A stretch of DNA of 64,000 nucleotides from Sphingomonas sp. 7/4-4 (GTDB lineage: Bacteria > Pseudomonadota > Alphaproteobacteria > Sphingomonadales > Sphingomonadaceae): positions 2,294,001 to 2,358,000 of the forward strand of contig NZ_CP115960.1 of NCBI RefSeq assembly GCF_027941955.1, read 5' to 3'. The notes below the pieces were generated by a model. That model saw only the letters and a list, made by a program, of their open reading frames with translations, ran no database searches and was not told where the DNA came from. Shown here in pieces: positions 8,654 through 16,586 of the stretch (position 1 is its first letter; each line of letters starts with the position of its first letter). Made by a program: the position numbers and the translations under genes.

Positions 8654-9403
8654 ATGTCGAAGTTCGAGACTTTCGCAGCGCTGCACGTACCGGGCAACCC
8701 GCTCATCCTGTTCAACGTCTGGGATGCAGGCTCGGCCAAGGTAGCCGCGCGGGCGGGCGCGAAAGCGATCGCCACCGGCAGCGCTTCGGTCGCCACTGCG
8801 CATGGGGTGAGCGACGCCGAGGGGTTGCCGCTCGCACTGGCGCTCGCCAATGCCGAACGCATCGTAGCGGGGGTGGAAGTGCCGGTGACGATCGATTTCG
8901 AGGGCGGCTACGCCGTCGAGGAGGAAGCGCTCGCCGGCAACATGGCCGCGCTCGCCGCCACGGGTGCCGTGGGCTGCAATTTCGAGGATCAGGTGATCGG
9001 CGGCGAAGGCATCCACCCGATCCACATGCAGGCGCAGCGGATCGCGGCGGCGCGGCGCGGCGCGGGGCCGGACTTCTTCATCAATGCACGAACCGACATC
9101 TTCCTGCAGGCCAAGCCCGACACGCATGATCAGGCCAAGGCGGATGCCGCGATCGAACGCGCGCGCGCCTATGCGGAGGCCGGCGCGAGCGGCTTCTTCG
9201 TGCCGGGGCTGGCGAACCTCGAGCTGCTTGCAAAGGTCTGCGCCGCCTCGCCGCTGCCGGTGAACTTCATGGCCTTTCCGGGCGCGCCTTCCGCCAAAGC
9301 GGTCGCCGAGACCGGAATCGCGCGGATCAGCCACGGACCCTTTCCGCACATGCTCGCGCTCAAGGCCTTCGAAGACGCGGCACGGGAAGCTTTCAGCGAA
9401 TAA
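8654..9403 (+). CDS. Isocitrate lyase/PEP mutase family protein
   Basis: 249 residues, a single TIM barrel of the PEP mutase/isocitrate lyase superfamily. Recognisable parts: PGNPLILFNVWDAGSAKV, IDFEGGYA, GCNFEDQV, the metal-site NARTD, and GLANLELLAKV. The KKCGH loop of true isocitrate lyases is absent and the protein is short, so it belongs to the oxaloacetate decarboxylase / carboxyphosphonoenolpyruvate mutase-like group; the substrate is unknown. GGGAG sits 7 bases before ATG 8654. A strong terminator follows the stop. Confidence 0.88.
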   Translation: MSKFETFAALHVPGNPLILFNVWDAGSAKVAARAGAKAIATGSASVATAHGVSDAEGLPLALALANAERIVAGVEVPVTIDFEGGYAVEEEALAGNMAALAATGAVGCNFEDQVIGGEGIHPIHMQAQRIAAARRGAGPDFFINARTDIFLQAKPDTHDQAKADAAIERARAYAEAGASGFFVPGLANLELLAKVCAASPLPVNFMAFPGAPSAKAVAETGIARISHGPFPHMLALKAFEDAAREAFSE

Positions 9404-9405
9404 CC

Positions 9406-9436
9406 AATCCTCCCCGGGAACCAGGGGAGGATTTTG
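9406..9436 (+). terminator. Rho-independent terminator
   Basis: AATCCTCCCC (9406-9415) pairs perfectly with GGGGAGGATT (9424-9433), followed by TT. It begins 2 bases after the PEP-mutase-like gene stops. Confidence 0.8.
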
Positions 9437-9530
9437 AAACCCATGAATTTCTCTCATGGCTCCGCCGAGATTTGATCCTTTGCGCATCTCCCTTCCACAG
9501 CGGCATCAAGTGCCGGAAGGGAGATCAACT

Positions 9531-10415
9531 ATGGACAGACGCAAATTCCTTTGGGCCAGCGGTTGCGCAGTCGCGGCGGCTTCGGCGGCACCGGCGATCG
9601 GCAGGAATGCCCCCGGTCGCTTCGGGCCGGAGTTCCGCAAGGCCATCCTCGCCGTCGAGCAGGCGAGCGGCGGGCGTCTCGGCCTGACGGTGATCGACAC
9701 CGGCTCGGGCGAGCGCTTCGATTGGCGCGCCGCCGAGCGTTTCCCGATGTGCAGCACCTTCAAGTTCGCGCTGGGGGCTGTGATCCTCAAGCAGGTCGAA
9801 CACGAGAAAGAGCGGCTCGATCGCCGCATCGCCGTGGCGGCCGCCGATATCGTCAGCAACTCGCCTTTCTCCGAAAAGCATGTCGGCGGCACCGCGAGCG
9901 TCGGCGAGCTCTGTCACGCCACGATCACCGTGAGCGACAATAGCGCCGCCAACCTCCTGCTCCGCACGATCGGCGGCCCGGCGGGGTTCACGCGTCGCCT
10001 GCGCGCGTTCGGCGATCCGGCGACGCGACTCGATCGCTGGGAGACGGACATGGGCGAGGCAAAGCCCGGTGACGTCCGCGACACCACGACGCCGCAGGCG
10101 ATGGCCGATCTCGCCCGGCATCTGGTGCTCGGCAAGGCGCTCGCCCCGGTCGGCCGCGCGCAGCTGACCGAATGGATGAAAGCCACCCAGACCAGTGGCA
10201 CGATGCTCCGCGCGGGGCTGCCGAAGGATTGGGCGGTCGCCGACAAGACCGGCTCGGGCGGCTTCGGCACCAACAATCTGGTGGGTATCGTCTGGCCGAC
10301 CGGCCGCGCGCCGCTGGTAGTGGCGGGCTATGTCACCGGCAGCACATTGGAATACGAGGAACGCCGCGCCCTCCACGCCCGCATCGGCCGCGCGATTGCG
10401 GCGGCGATCGGGTAA
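9531..10415 (+). CDS. bla: Class A beta-lactamase with Tat-type signal
   Basis: 294 residues. All class A motifs are present: S75-T-F-K78 (Ambler 70-73), S135-D-N137 (130-132), E171 in RWETD (166) and K239-T-G (234-236). It hydrolyses beta-lactams in the periplasm. The N-terminus DRRKFLWASG with an Ala-rich h-region looks like a twin-arginine signal. A Cys precedes the active Ser (CSTFK, Ambler 69), but position 238 is Gly, so the C69-C238 disulfide of KPC/NMC-type carbapenemases is not expected. AAGGGAG lies about 8 bases before ATG 9531. There is no divergent LysR (AmpR-type) gene beside it, so no inducible control is visible. The substrate spectrum cannot be read from sequence. Confidence 0.95.
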   Translation: MDRRKFLWASGCAVAAASAAPAIGRNAPGRFGPEFRKAILAVEQASGGRLGLTVIDTGSGERFDWRAAERFPMCSTFKFALGAVILKQVEHEKERLDRRIAVAAADIVSNSPFSEKHVGGTASVGELCHATITVSDNSAANLLLRTIGGPAGFTRRLRAFGDPATRLDRWETDMGEAKPGDVRDTTTPQAMADLARHLVLGKALAPVGRAQLTEWMKATQTSGTMLRAGLPKDWAVADKTGSGGFGTNNLVGIVWPTGRAPLVVAGYVTGSTLEYEERRALHARIGRAIAAAIG

Positions 10416-10420
10416 ATCGC

Positions 10421-10554
10421 TCCCTCCCTGCTTGCAGGGAGGGGCAGAAGTGGGTGCACGCGTCTGCGCGCTCAAGAGACTCAAAAAGCGCCGGACGAGG
10501 CATCGAGCCTCGCCGGCGCTACCCACTCCTGACCCCTCCCTTGCAGGGAGGGGA
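10421..10554. repeat. Paired inverted GGGAGGGG palindromes with inner stem
   Basis: An arm at 10421-10455 (CCCTCCCTGC to AGTGGGT) is repeated in inverse, with a few differences, at 10521-10554. Between them CGCCGGACGAGGC and GCCTCGCCGGCG (10490-10519) form a third stem. The unit lies between the convergent bla and DUF3297 genes and could form a cruciform or terminate both. Confidence 0.75.
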
Positions 10555-10560
10555 ATAACC

Positions 10561-10833
10561 TCAGCCCTCGGCGTCTTCCGCCGGGGCCTCTCCGGCAGGC
10601 CGCTCGAACCACGCCTCGACCGGGCCGATCAGCTTGATCGTCAGCGGCTGGCCCTTGCGGTCCATCTTCTTGCCGAGCGCGGCGCGGATCCAGCCTTCGG
10701 AGATGCTGTACTCCTCGACATCGTGACGTTCGACGCCCTTGAAGCGGATGCCGATGCCCCGCTCGAGCAGCTCACGCTGGAAAAAGGGGCTCTTCGGATT
10801 GACCGACAGGCGGTCGGGAGGAGTATCGCTCAT
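10561..10833 (-). CDS. DUF3297 family protein
   Basis: 90 residues, matching the DUF3297 family. The N-terminus reads MSDTPPDRLSVNPKSPFF and the core has GIGIRFKGVERHDVEEYSIS and GWIRAALGKKMDRKGQPL. Function is unknown; the protein is small, soluble and charged with an acidic tail (AEDAEG). It lies 17 bp downstream of the cNMP/thioredoxin-reductase-like gene on the same strand, so the two are probably cotranscribed. Confidence 0.9.
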   Translation of the reverse strand: MSDTPPDRLSVNPKSPFFQRELLERGIGIRFKGVERHDVEEYSISEGWIRAALGKKMDRKGQPLTIKLIGPVEAWFERPAGEAPAEDAEG

Positions 10834-10850
10834 GGCCGCGCCCTTTGCCG

Positions 10851-12500
10851 CTATTGCGCGACGCTTTCAAGATAACGGTGGATCGCCGAGACTACGACCG
10901 ATCCTTCCCCCACCCCGGATGCGACACGTTTGACCGATCCCGAACGGACGTCGCCGACCGCGAAGATGCCGTGCGCGGAGGAGCAGAAGAAGGTCTCGCC
11001 CGAGCCTGTCTTGACGAATCCCGCCTGGTCCAGCTCGACGCAGCCGTCGAGCCAGTCGGTGTTGGGCTGGGCGCCGATCATCACGAACAGCGCCCCCACG
11101 TCGTGCCGCTGGCTCTCGCCGCTCTGGCGATGCGTCCAGGTCAGCGCCTTCAGATGCTTCTCGCCTTCGAGCTCGGTCACTTCGGTGAACGGATGCAGCG
11201 TGATCTTGTCCGAAGCCTCGATCCGCTCGATCAGATAGCGCGACATCGTCGCCGCGAGCCCCGCCCCGCGCACGAGCATGTGGACGTGGCCGGCGGTGCG
11301 CGAGAGGTAGATCGCCGCCTGCCCCGCCGAATTGCCGCCGCCGATCACCACCGCGGTCTGCGCGGCGCAGAGCCCGGCCTCCATCGCCGTCGCGGCGTAA
11401 TAGATGCCGTTGCCCTCGAGCTCGGGATAAAGCGGCAGATCGAGCTTGCGGTAGCGCGCGCCGGTCGCGACCACCACGGCGTGCGCCTTCAAGGTCGCGC
11501 CGTCGTCGAGCCGGATCGTATAGGGCGTCGCGTCGCAATCGATCCCCGCGGCACTCCGCGAAACGAGCAGCCGCGCCCCGAATTTCTGCGCCTGGACCTG
11601 CGCCCGGCCGGCGAGCGCCTGCCCCGAGATGCCGGTCGGGAAGCCGAGGTAATTCTCAATCTTCGAGCTCGTCCCCGCTTGCCCGCCGGGCGCGATCGAT
11701 TCGATCACGATCGTGTCGAGCCCTTCGGACGCGGCGTAAACCGCCGACGCGAGTCCGGCCGGCCCGGCGCCGACCACGGCGACGTCATGGACGTGATCGG
11801 GATCGACTGCGGAGGCGAGCCCCAGCGCGTCGGCGAGCTGGGCGTTGCTCGGATTGCGCAGCGCACGCCCTTCCGCGACCACCACCGGCAGATCGGCATC
11901 GCTCAGCGCGAAACATTCCATGAAGCCCGCGGCATCGGCATCGCGCTCGGTATCGATCCGGCGGTGCGGCAGTGCGTTCCGCGAGAGGAAGGTCTCGATC
12001 CGCGCAGTATCGGCGGCATGCGCGGGGCCGACCAGCGCCACGCCCGCGGTGCCGTGGAGCAGCATGCCCACCCGGCGCAGGATGAAGGCGCGCATGACGA
12101 TCTCGCCGATATCGGGCTCGGCCGCCATCATCCGCCGGAATTCGGCACGCCCGACGCGCACCACCCGCGTCTCGCCGCGCGCGCGGCCGGTCACCAGGAT
12201 GGTGCGATCATTGAACAAGTCGAGCTCGCCGGTGAACTGGCGCGGGACATGCGCGTGCACCACGCACTCGTGCCCACTCACATCGGTGTCGAAGATCTCG
12301 ATCGCGCCATCGAGGCAGAGGAAGAAATCGACGCTGCGATCGCCGCGGCGGAACAGCAAGGCGCCGTCCGCCAGCGTCTCCTCCGCGCCGAACGCCGCCA
12401 CCCGGGCGGACATTTCCCCGGACAGCGAGGGAAAGGTCTGCGCCTCGCGTGCATAAGGATCGGAAGGATCGGGTCGTTGCGGCAGCGAATCATGTCCCAT
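10851..12500 (-). CDS. Cyclic-nucleotide-domain / thioredoxin-reductase-like FAD oxidoreductase fusion
   Basis: 549 residues. About 25-150 is a cNMP-binding beta-roll (LFRRGDRSVDFFLCLDGAIE, PRQFTGELDLF). A linker (about 155-235) follows, then a two-dinucleotide-domain flavoprotein: FAD site VAVVGAGPAGLASAVYAASE, GGQAGTSSKIENYLGFP, NAD(P)H site VVIGGGNSAGQAA and C-terminal FAVGDVRSG. Bacterial thioredoxin reductases have CxxC just before the second nucleotide site. Here the region reads YYAATAMEAGLC, so the redox disulfide is missing. It therefore cannot reduce thioredoxin in the usual way; it may be a ferredoxin/flavodoxin reductase-like or quinone-linked enzyme gated by a nucleotide. The cytoplasmic location is inferred. 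Confidence 0.88.
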   Translation of the reverse strand: MGHDSLPQRPDPSDPYAREAQTFPSLSGEMSARVAAFGAEETLADGALLFRRGDRSVDFFLCLDGAIEIFDTDVSGHECVVHAHVPRQFTGELDLFNDRTILVTGRARGETRVVRVGRAEFRRMMAAEPDIGEIVMRAFILRRVGMLLHGTAGVALVGPAHAADTARIETFLSRNALPHRRIDTERDADAAGFMECFALSDADLPVVVAEGRALRNPSNAQLADALGLASAVDPDHVHDVAVVGAGPAGLASAVYAASEGLDTIVIESIAPGGQAGTSSKIENYLGFPTGISGQALAGRAQVQAQKFGARLLVSRSAAGIDCDATPYTIRLDDGATLKAHAVVVATGARYRKLDLPLYPELEGNGIYYAATAMEAGLCAAQTAVVIGGGNSAGQAAIYLSRTAGHVHMLVRGAGLAATMSRYLIERIEASDKITLHPFTEVTELEGEKHLKALTWTHRQSGESQRHDVGALFVMIGAQPNTDWLDGCVELDQAGFVKTGSGETFFCSSAHGIFAVGDVRSGSVKRVASGVGEGSVVVSAIHRYLESVAQ

Positions 12501-12583
12501 GCCGCCAGTCTAGCGCCTTCGCCGCACATGCGAAGAGCGGCGCGGACCGAAGCCCGCGCAGCCCGTCTCACCGTTCACCCGGA

Positions 12584-12964
12584 TCAGCGGCAGTAGCGCA
12601 CGCGCACCGGCTGATCGAGATAGGGATCCCAGACCCGGCGGGTATGGCAGCGGTCCCAGCCGCGGTAACGGCGCTCATAGTCGCGATAATAATAACCATC
12701 GACCGGATAATAGCCGCGATCGCGATAGTAACGGCGGTCGTAATCATAGCGGCGATCATAGTCGTAGCGACGATCATAGCGGTCGCCGCCGGCGAGCGCC
12801 GCGCCGATCGCGAGACCGGCGATGCCCGCGACGATCGCGGTGCCGGTGTCGTCGCGATGATGATAGCGGCGGTAGCGCTGGGCTTCGGCGGTGGGGGCGA
12901 CCGCAGTCAGCACACTGGCGCCGAGGACCGTACCGAGCACCGCCTTCTTGATGAGATTGGCCAT
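12584..12964 (-). CDS. Secreted Tyr/Arg/Asp-rich protein of unknown function
   Basis: 126 residues from ATG 12964, which has a very good GGAGGAGGAACAC upstream. A signal peptide (MANLIKKAVLGTVLG, cleavage near TAEAQ) is followed by a Gly/Ala helix AGIAGLAIGAALAGG, as in 17-kDa surface antigen-like proteins. Then comes a low-complexity stretch built from DRRYDYDRRY repeats, and a C-terminus with two Cys (DRCHTRRVW and RVRYCR). Probably periplasmic or outer-membrane associated. No known enzymatic fold is visible. Confidence 0.7.
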   Translation of the reverse strand: MANLIKKAVLGTVLGASVLTAVAPTAEAQRYRRYHHRDDTGTAIVAGIAGLAIGAALAGGDRYDRRYDYDRRYDYDRRYYRDRGYYPVDGYYYRDYERRYRGWDRCHTRRVWDPYLDQPVRVRYCR

Positions 12965-13372
12965 GTGTTCCTCCTCCAATACGAGGCGCCGGGGCTCGAA
13001 AACACGCGATTCGCGGCGCTTGAGTCGGAGGTTTAACGCCCCGCGGCTGAACTGGTTCGGAATCGGGTGTTCAGCCGCGGTTTAGGCGGCAAGGGCCTGC
13101 CCCCGATATCTGCAATGACCGTGACGGAGCGAATTTCGGCGCACAGGGAGGAATGAGGAGGGAGCGATGCGGTGTTCATCGTGACCGACGAATGACGTGG
13201 CTGTGTGCCGAAATTCGCCCGCCGCTTCGCGGTCGTCCGGAGACGAACGCTGGTCTGCGTCAGCTCACTTGCACGGGCCACCAGCCCGCACTGCGCGAGC
13301 TTCCTTGCCAGCGCCCGTCTCCGGGCGATCCCGGTCATTGCAGATATCGGGGGCAGACCCTAACGGGTTCCG
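12965..13372. other. Gene-free stretch holding the nested-palindrome element
   Basis: 408 bp between divergent genes. The left 128 bp are the promoter side of the Tyr/Arg-rich protein; 13093-13360 is the palindromic element described separately. Open frames here are short, overlap on both strands and match no family I know. Confidence 0.6.
13093..13360. repeat. 268-bp element bounded by 29-bp inverted repeats (MITE-like)
   Basis: The terminal arm at 13093-13121 (begins GGGCCTGCCCCCGATATCTG) recurs inverted at 13332-13360 with one mismatch in 29. Two further inverted pairs lie inside: 13129-13146 with 13201-13218 (17 of 18 match), and 13234-13253 with 13308-13327 (about 17 of 20). This architecture is what a non-autonomous mobile element or a large structured repeat looks like. 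No transposase is encoded. It ends 12 bases before the EVE gene start and so probably forms that gene's leader. I do not see a target-site duplication with confidence. Confidence 0.7.
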
Positions 13373-13774
13373 ATGGCTTACTGGCTCCTCCGCTCCGAAC
13401 CCGATGCCTATTCGTGGGACGACCTCGTCCGCGACGGTGCCACCGAATGGAATGGCGTGCGCAACTATACCGCGCGCAATTTCCTGAAGGACATGCAGCC
13501 CGGCGACCGCGCCTTCTTCTATCATTCGAATACCGAAAAGGCGGTGGTCGGCGTGATGGAGATCACCCGCGCCTGGCAGCCCGACGGCGATGACGGCAAA
13601 TGGGCCAGCGTCGCGGTCAAGCCGGTCGAGAAGCTCAAAAAGCCGGTGCCGCTCCCCGACATCAAGACCGAACCGCGGCTCAAGGAGCTCGAGATGCTGC
13701 GCCAGTCACGGCTGTCGGTCACGCCGGTGCGCGACCGGGAGTGGAAGGCGCTGCTGGAGATGGGCGAAGGTTGA
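13373..13774 (+). CDS. EVE domain protein
   Basis: 133 residues, exactly one EVE (PUA-like) domain. The start MAYWLLRSEPDAYSWDDLV and the segments WNGVRNYTARNFLKDM, GDRAFFYHSN and VGVMEI are diagnostic. EVE domains bind modified bases in RNA or DNA in an aromatic cage; the bacterial stand-alone members have no settled role. The ribosome-binding site is weak (ACGGG), and the gene starts immediately after the palindromic element. It is followed 66 bp later by ogt, a DNA-alkylation repair gene, so a shared theme of handling modified bases is possible but unproven. Confidence 0.92.
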   Translation: MAYWLLRSEPDAYSWDDLVRDGATEWNGVRNYTARNFLKDMQPGDRAFFYHSNTEKAVVGVMEITRAWQPDGDDGKWASVAVKPVEKLKKPVPLPDIKTEPRLKELEMLRQSRLSVTPVRDREWKALLEMGEG

Positions 13775-13840
13775 GCGCAAGCCGCGGGAAGCATCTGCCG
13801 GCCCGGTGCGGCATGGTCCTTCCAACGAAAGGACATTGCC

Positions 13841-14331
13841 ATGACCGACAAGTTCAAGACGATCCCCTCCCCGTCGGCGCGCTCACCCTGGTGGCGAGCG
13901 ATGCCGGGCTGATTGCAATCCTCTGGGAGAATGACCGCCCCGGCCGCGTGCGGCTCGGCGCGCTCGAGGAAGCGCCCGACCATCCGGTGCTCACCGAGAC
14001 CGAACGGCAGCTCGATGCTTACTTCGCGGGCGAGCGGACCCGATTCGACCTGCCGCTCGATTTCCGCGGCACCGATTTCCAGAAGAGCGTATGGGCCGCA
14101 TTGCTGACGATCCCGCATGGCGAGACGCGCAGCTATGGCGAGATCGCCCGCCAGATCGGCCGGCCGAGCGCGTCGCGCGCAGTAGGCGCGGCGAACGGGC
14201 GGAACCCGATCTCCATCGTCGCTCCCTGCCACCGGGTGATCGGCACCAACGGCGCATTGACCGGCTTCGCCGGCGGACTGGAAGCGAAGGAACTGCTGCT
14301 CGGGATCGAGCGAAAGGTCAGCGAAGCTTAG
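13841..14331 (+). CDS. ogt: Methylated-DNA-[protein]-cysteine S-methyltransferase, one frameshift near N-terminus
   Basis: The catalytic half is complete: FRGTDFQKSVWAALLTIPHG, TRSYGEIARQIGRP, the active-site PCHRVIG motif and GALTGFAGGLEAK. It removes O6-alkyl groups from guanine by transferring them to the Cys of PCHR, a suicide reaction. Starting from ATG 13841 (MTDKFKTIPSP, AAAGGA upstream) the frame is lost at about 13869-13873, in a CCCCG run. Restoring one base gives MTDKFKTIPSP joined to VGALTLVASDAG, a normal beginning. In the sequence as given, the long open frame has no proper start. Confidence 0.88.
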
Positions 14332-14414
14332 GGCGCGCGCGCGACGGATTGGGGATATGCTTCACCGGCCAACTCGTTACAGACGATACCAACTGAGAGA
14401 TTCCGGAGAGCCCC

Positions 14415-15722
14415 ATGACCGACGAGACCGAAGCCGAGCTGACCGGCGCCGCCCCGCGCCGCCGCCCCAAGGCGAGCGTCGAAAAGATCGGCGGCCGCAA
14501 GCTCAAGCCGTCGACGATGATGATGGGCCATGGCTATGATCCGGTGCTGTCGGAAGGGTCGCTGAAGCCGCCGATCTTCCTGACCTCGACCTTCGTCTTC
14601 CCCAGCGCCGCCGCGGGCAAGCGCCACTTCGAAGGCGTCACCGGCAAGCGCCCGGGCGGCGCCGACGGGCTCGTCTATTCGCGGTTCAACGGCCCCAATC
14701 AGGAGATCCTCGAAGACCGCCTCGGCATCTGGGAAGGCGCCGAGGACGCGCTCGCTTTCTCCAGCGGCATGTCGGCGATCGCCACTTTGTTCCTGTCGAT
14801 GGTCAAGCCGGGCGACACGATCGTCCATTCGGGCCCGCTCTACGCCGCCACCGAGACGCTGATCGCACGCATCCTCGGCCGCTTCGGCGTCCATTGGCTC
14901 GATTTCCCGGCCGGGGCGACGCGCGAGGAGATCGACGCGGTGCTGTCGAAGGCCGCATCGGGCAACGTCGCCCTGATCTACCTCGAATCGCCCGCCAACC
15001 CGACCAACGCCTTGGTCGACGTCGAAGCCGTCGCCGCCAGCCGCGATGCGATCTTCAAGGGCGCGAAGCCCCCGATTGCGATCGACAACACCTTTCTCGG
15101 GCCGCTCTGGGCCCAGCCGCTCAAGCAGGGTGCCGACATCGTCGTCTATTCGCTCACCAAATATGCCGGCGGCCATTCGGACCTCGTCGCCGGCGGCGTG
15201 CTTGGCAACAAGGAGCACATCAACACGATCCGGCTGATGCGCAACACCATCGGCACGATCTGCGATCCCCACACCGCGTGGATGCTGTTGCGATCGCTGG
15301 AGACGCTCGAGCTCCGCATGAGCCGCGCGGGCGAGAACGCCGTGAAGGTCTGCGAATTCCTCCGCACGCACCCCAAGGTCGAACATGTCGGCTATCTGGG
15401 ATTCCTCGAGGAAGGCTCCCGCCAGGCCGACATCTACAACCGCCACTGCACCGGCGCGGGCTCGACCTTCTCGCTCTATCTCAAGGGAGGAGAGAAGGAG
15501 GCCTTCGCCTTTCTCGACAGCCTCAAGATCGCCAAGCTCGCAGTCAGCCTCGGCGGCACCGAGACGCTCGCGAGCCACCCCGCCGGAATGACCCATCTCT
15601 CGGTGCCCGAGGCACGCAAACAGGCGCTGGGGATCACCGACAATCTCGTCCGCATCTCGATCGGCGTCGAGGATGCCGATGACCTGATCTCGGACTTCGA
15701 GGAAGCGCTGAAGGCGGTCTAG
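14415..15722 (+). CDS. Cystathionine gamma-synthase family PLP enzyme (Cys/Met metabolism)
   Basis: 435 residues. The fold-type I Cys/Met metabolism enzyme is shown by YSRFNGPNQEILEDRLG, SSGMSAIATLFLSM, ESPANPTNALVD, IDNTFLGP, and the PLP lysine in SLTKYAGGHSDLV. Family reactions are trans-sulfuration or gamma-elimination (cystathionine gamma-synthase, methionine gamma-lyase, O-succinylhomoserine sulfhydrylase). The longer-than-usual N-terminus with a basic Arg/Lys stretch and the form GTETLASHPAGMTHLSV fit the family variant annotated only as cystathionine gamma-synthase family in alphaproteobacteria. The exact substrate is uncertain. Confidence 0.9.
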   Translation: MTDETEAELTGAAPRRRPKASVEKIGGRKLKPSTMMMGHGYDPVLSEGSLKPPIFLTSTFVFPSAAAGKRHFEGVTGKRPGGADGLVYSRFNGPNQEILEDRLGIWEGAEDALAFSSGMSAIATLFLSMVKPGDTIVHSGPLYAATETLIARILGRFGVHWLDFPAGATREEIDAVLSKAASGNVALIYLESPANPTNALVDVEAVAASRDAIFKGAKPPIAIDNTFLGPLWAQPLKQGADIVVYSLTKYAGGHSDLVAGGVLGNKEHINTIRLMRNTIGTICDPHTAWMLLRSLETLELRMSRAGENAVKVCEFLRTHPKVEHVGYLGFLEEGSRQADIYNRHCTGAGSTFSLYLKGGEKEAFAFLDSLKIAKLAVSLGGTETLASHPAGMTHLSVPEARKQALGITDNLVRISIGVEDADDLISDFEEALKAV

Positions 15723-15820
15723 CGCGCCACGCCCCTTCCTTGCGCCTCGCCGGCCACGGGTTCATGATCCGGATGGGGCCAGAGTATCGCGGTCTCGGAG
15801 TTCCTCCAGGAGGCTTCGCG

Positions 15821-16582
15821 ATGACCTATCTTCGTTCGGCGCTGGCCGCGCTCGCGCTCGGCGCGTGCGCGTTCTCCGCAACGGCGTCCGCTCAGGTCGG
15901 CAACATCGACAATCGCCTGAAAGCCCTTGAGAGCAGCGCGCGCGTGCAGGCGGCCTTCACCTCGGCATCGGCGATCGTGCTCGGCCGCAAACCCGCGGAA
16001 AACGACATCCTGATCTACCTCACGCTGATGGTCTCGCCCGAATATGGCATGGCACAGCAAGTCACCGACGAAGTGAAATTCATCGACGCCGTGAACTTTC
16101 TCAAGGTGGCGATCGCCAAGCCGCAAGGGGCAGCGCTTCGCGCCGAGGCGATCGACAACGCCTTTGTCGAAGTCCATGGCCGCCCTTCGACTCCGCTCGA
16201 GCAGGCAACCTGGGACGCCCAGGTCAAGTTGGGCAAAGCCTGGTTCGCGCCGATCGTGACCAAGGAACGCGCCAAACTCAACGCCGCCCCCGCCGAGCGT
16301 CAGGAAGCCATCCGCCGTGTCTACGAATTTGCCGAGGGCCGCATGCCCATGCCGGGCGACCGCGATTTCTGGGGCAAGCGCACGGAGGATTATACCGAGA
16401 TGGTCGCCGCCGAACGCAAGTGGCTCCATACGCCGGCCGGCGCCAACGAACTGGTCGAAGTCGCGAAGCGTGCCTGGTTCGCCGCGCATGGCGCGGCGCC
16501 GTTGAGCTTCCAGCTCAAGGCGGCGCTGATCAAGGCGGCCGAGGGCAAATTGGTCTATGCCGAGTTGTCCAAGGCGATCTGA
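15821..16582 (+). CDS. Secreted helical repeat protein, DUF4214-like repeats
   Basis: 253 residues from ATG 15821, which has AGGAGG seven bases upstream. A signal peptide (MTYLRSALAALALGACAF, cleavage after SAQ) precedes four similar helical units at about 46-70, 113-137, 167-190 and 217-240. Each has the pattern small-hydrophobic helix, then H/A-G-R-x-P, then an acidic or Ser turn and an aromatic (VLGRKPAEND, EVHGRPSTPLEQATW, FAEGRMPMPGDRDFW, AAHGAAPLSF). The pattern recalls DUF4214-type repeats, but the match is weak. Role unknown; probably periplasmic or exported. Confidence 0.65.
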   Translation: MTYLRSALAALALGACAFSATASAQVGNIDNRLKALESSARVQAAFTSASAIVLGRKPAENDILIYLTLMVSPEYGMAQQVTDEVKFIDAVNFLKVAIAKPQGAALRAEAIDNAFVEVHGRPSTPLEQATWDAQVKLGKAWFAPIVTKERAKLNAAPAERQEAIRRVYEFAEGRMPMPGDRDFWGKRTEDYTEMVAAERKWLHTPAGANELVEVAKRAWFAAHGAAPLSFQLKAALIKAAEGKLVYAELSKAI

Positions 16583-16586
16583 CTCC

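Noticed and set aside
10421..10554. Repeated GGGAGGGG units considered as CRISPR repeats
   Set aside because: Only two copies, inverted rather than direct, with no spacer series and no cas genes.
13153..13593. 146-residue frame across the palindromic element into the EVE gene
   Set aside because: Runs through three inverted repeats and then out of frame through EVE; judged non-coding.
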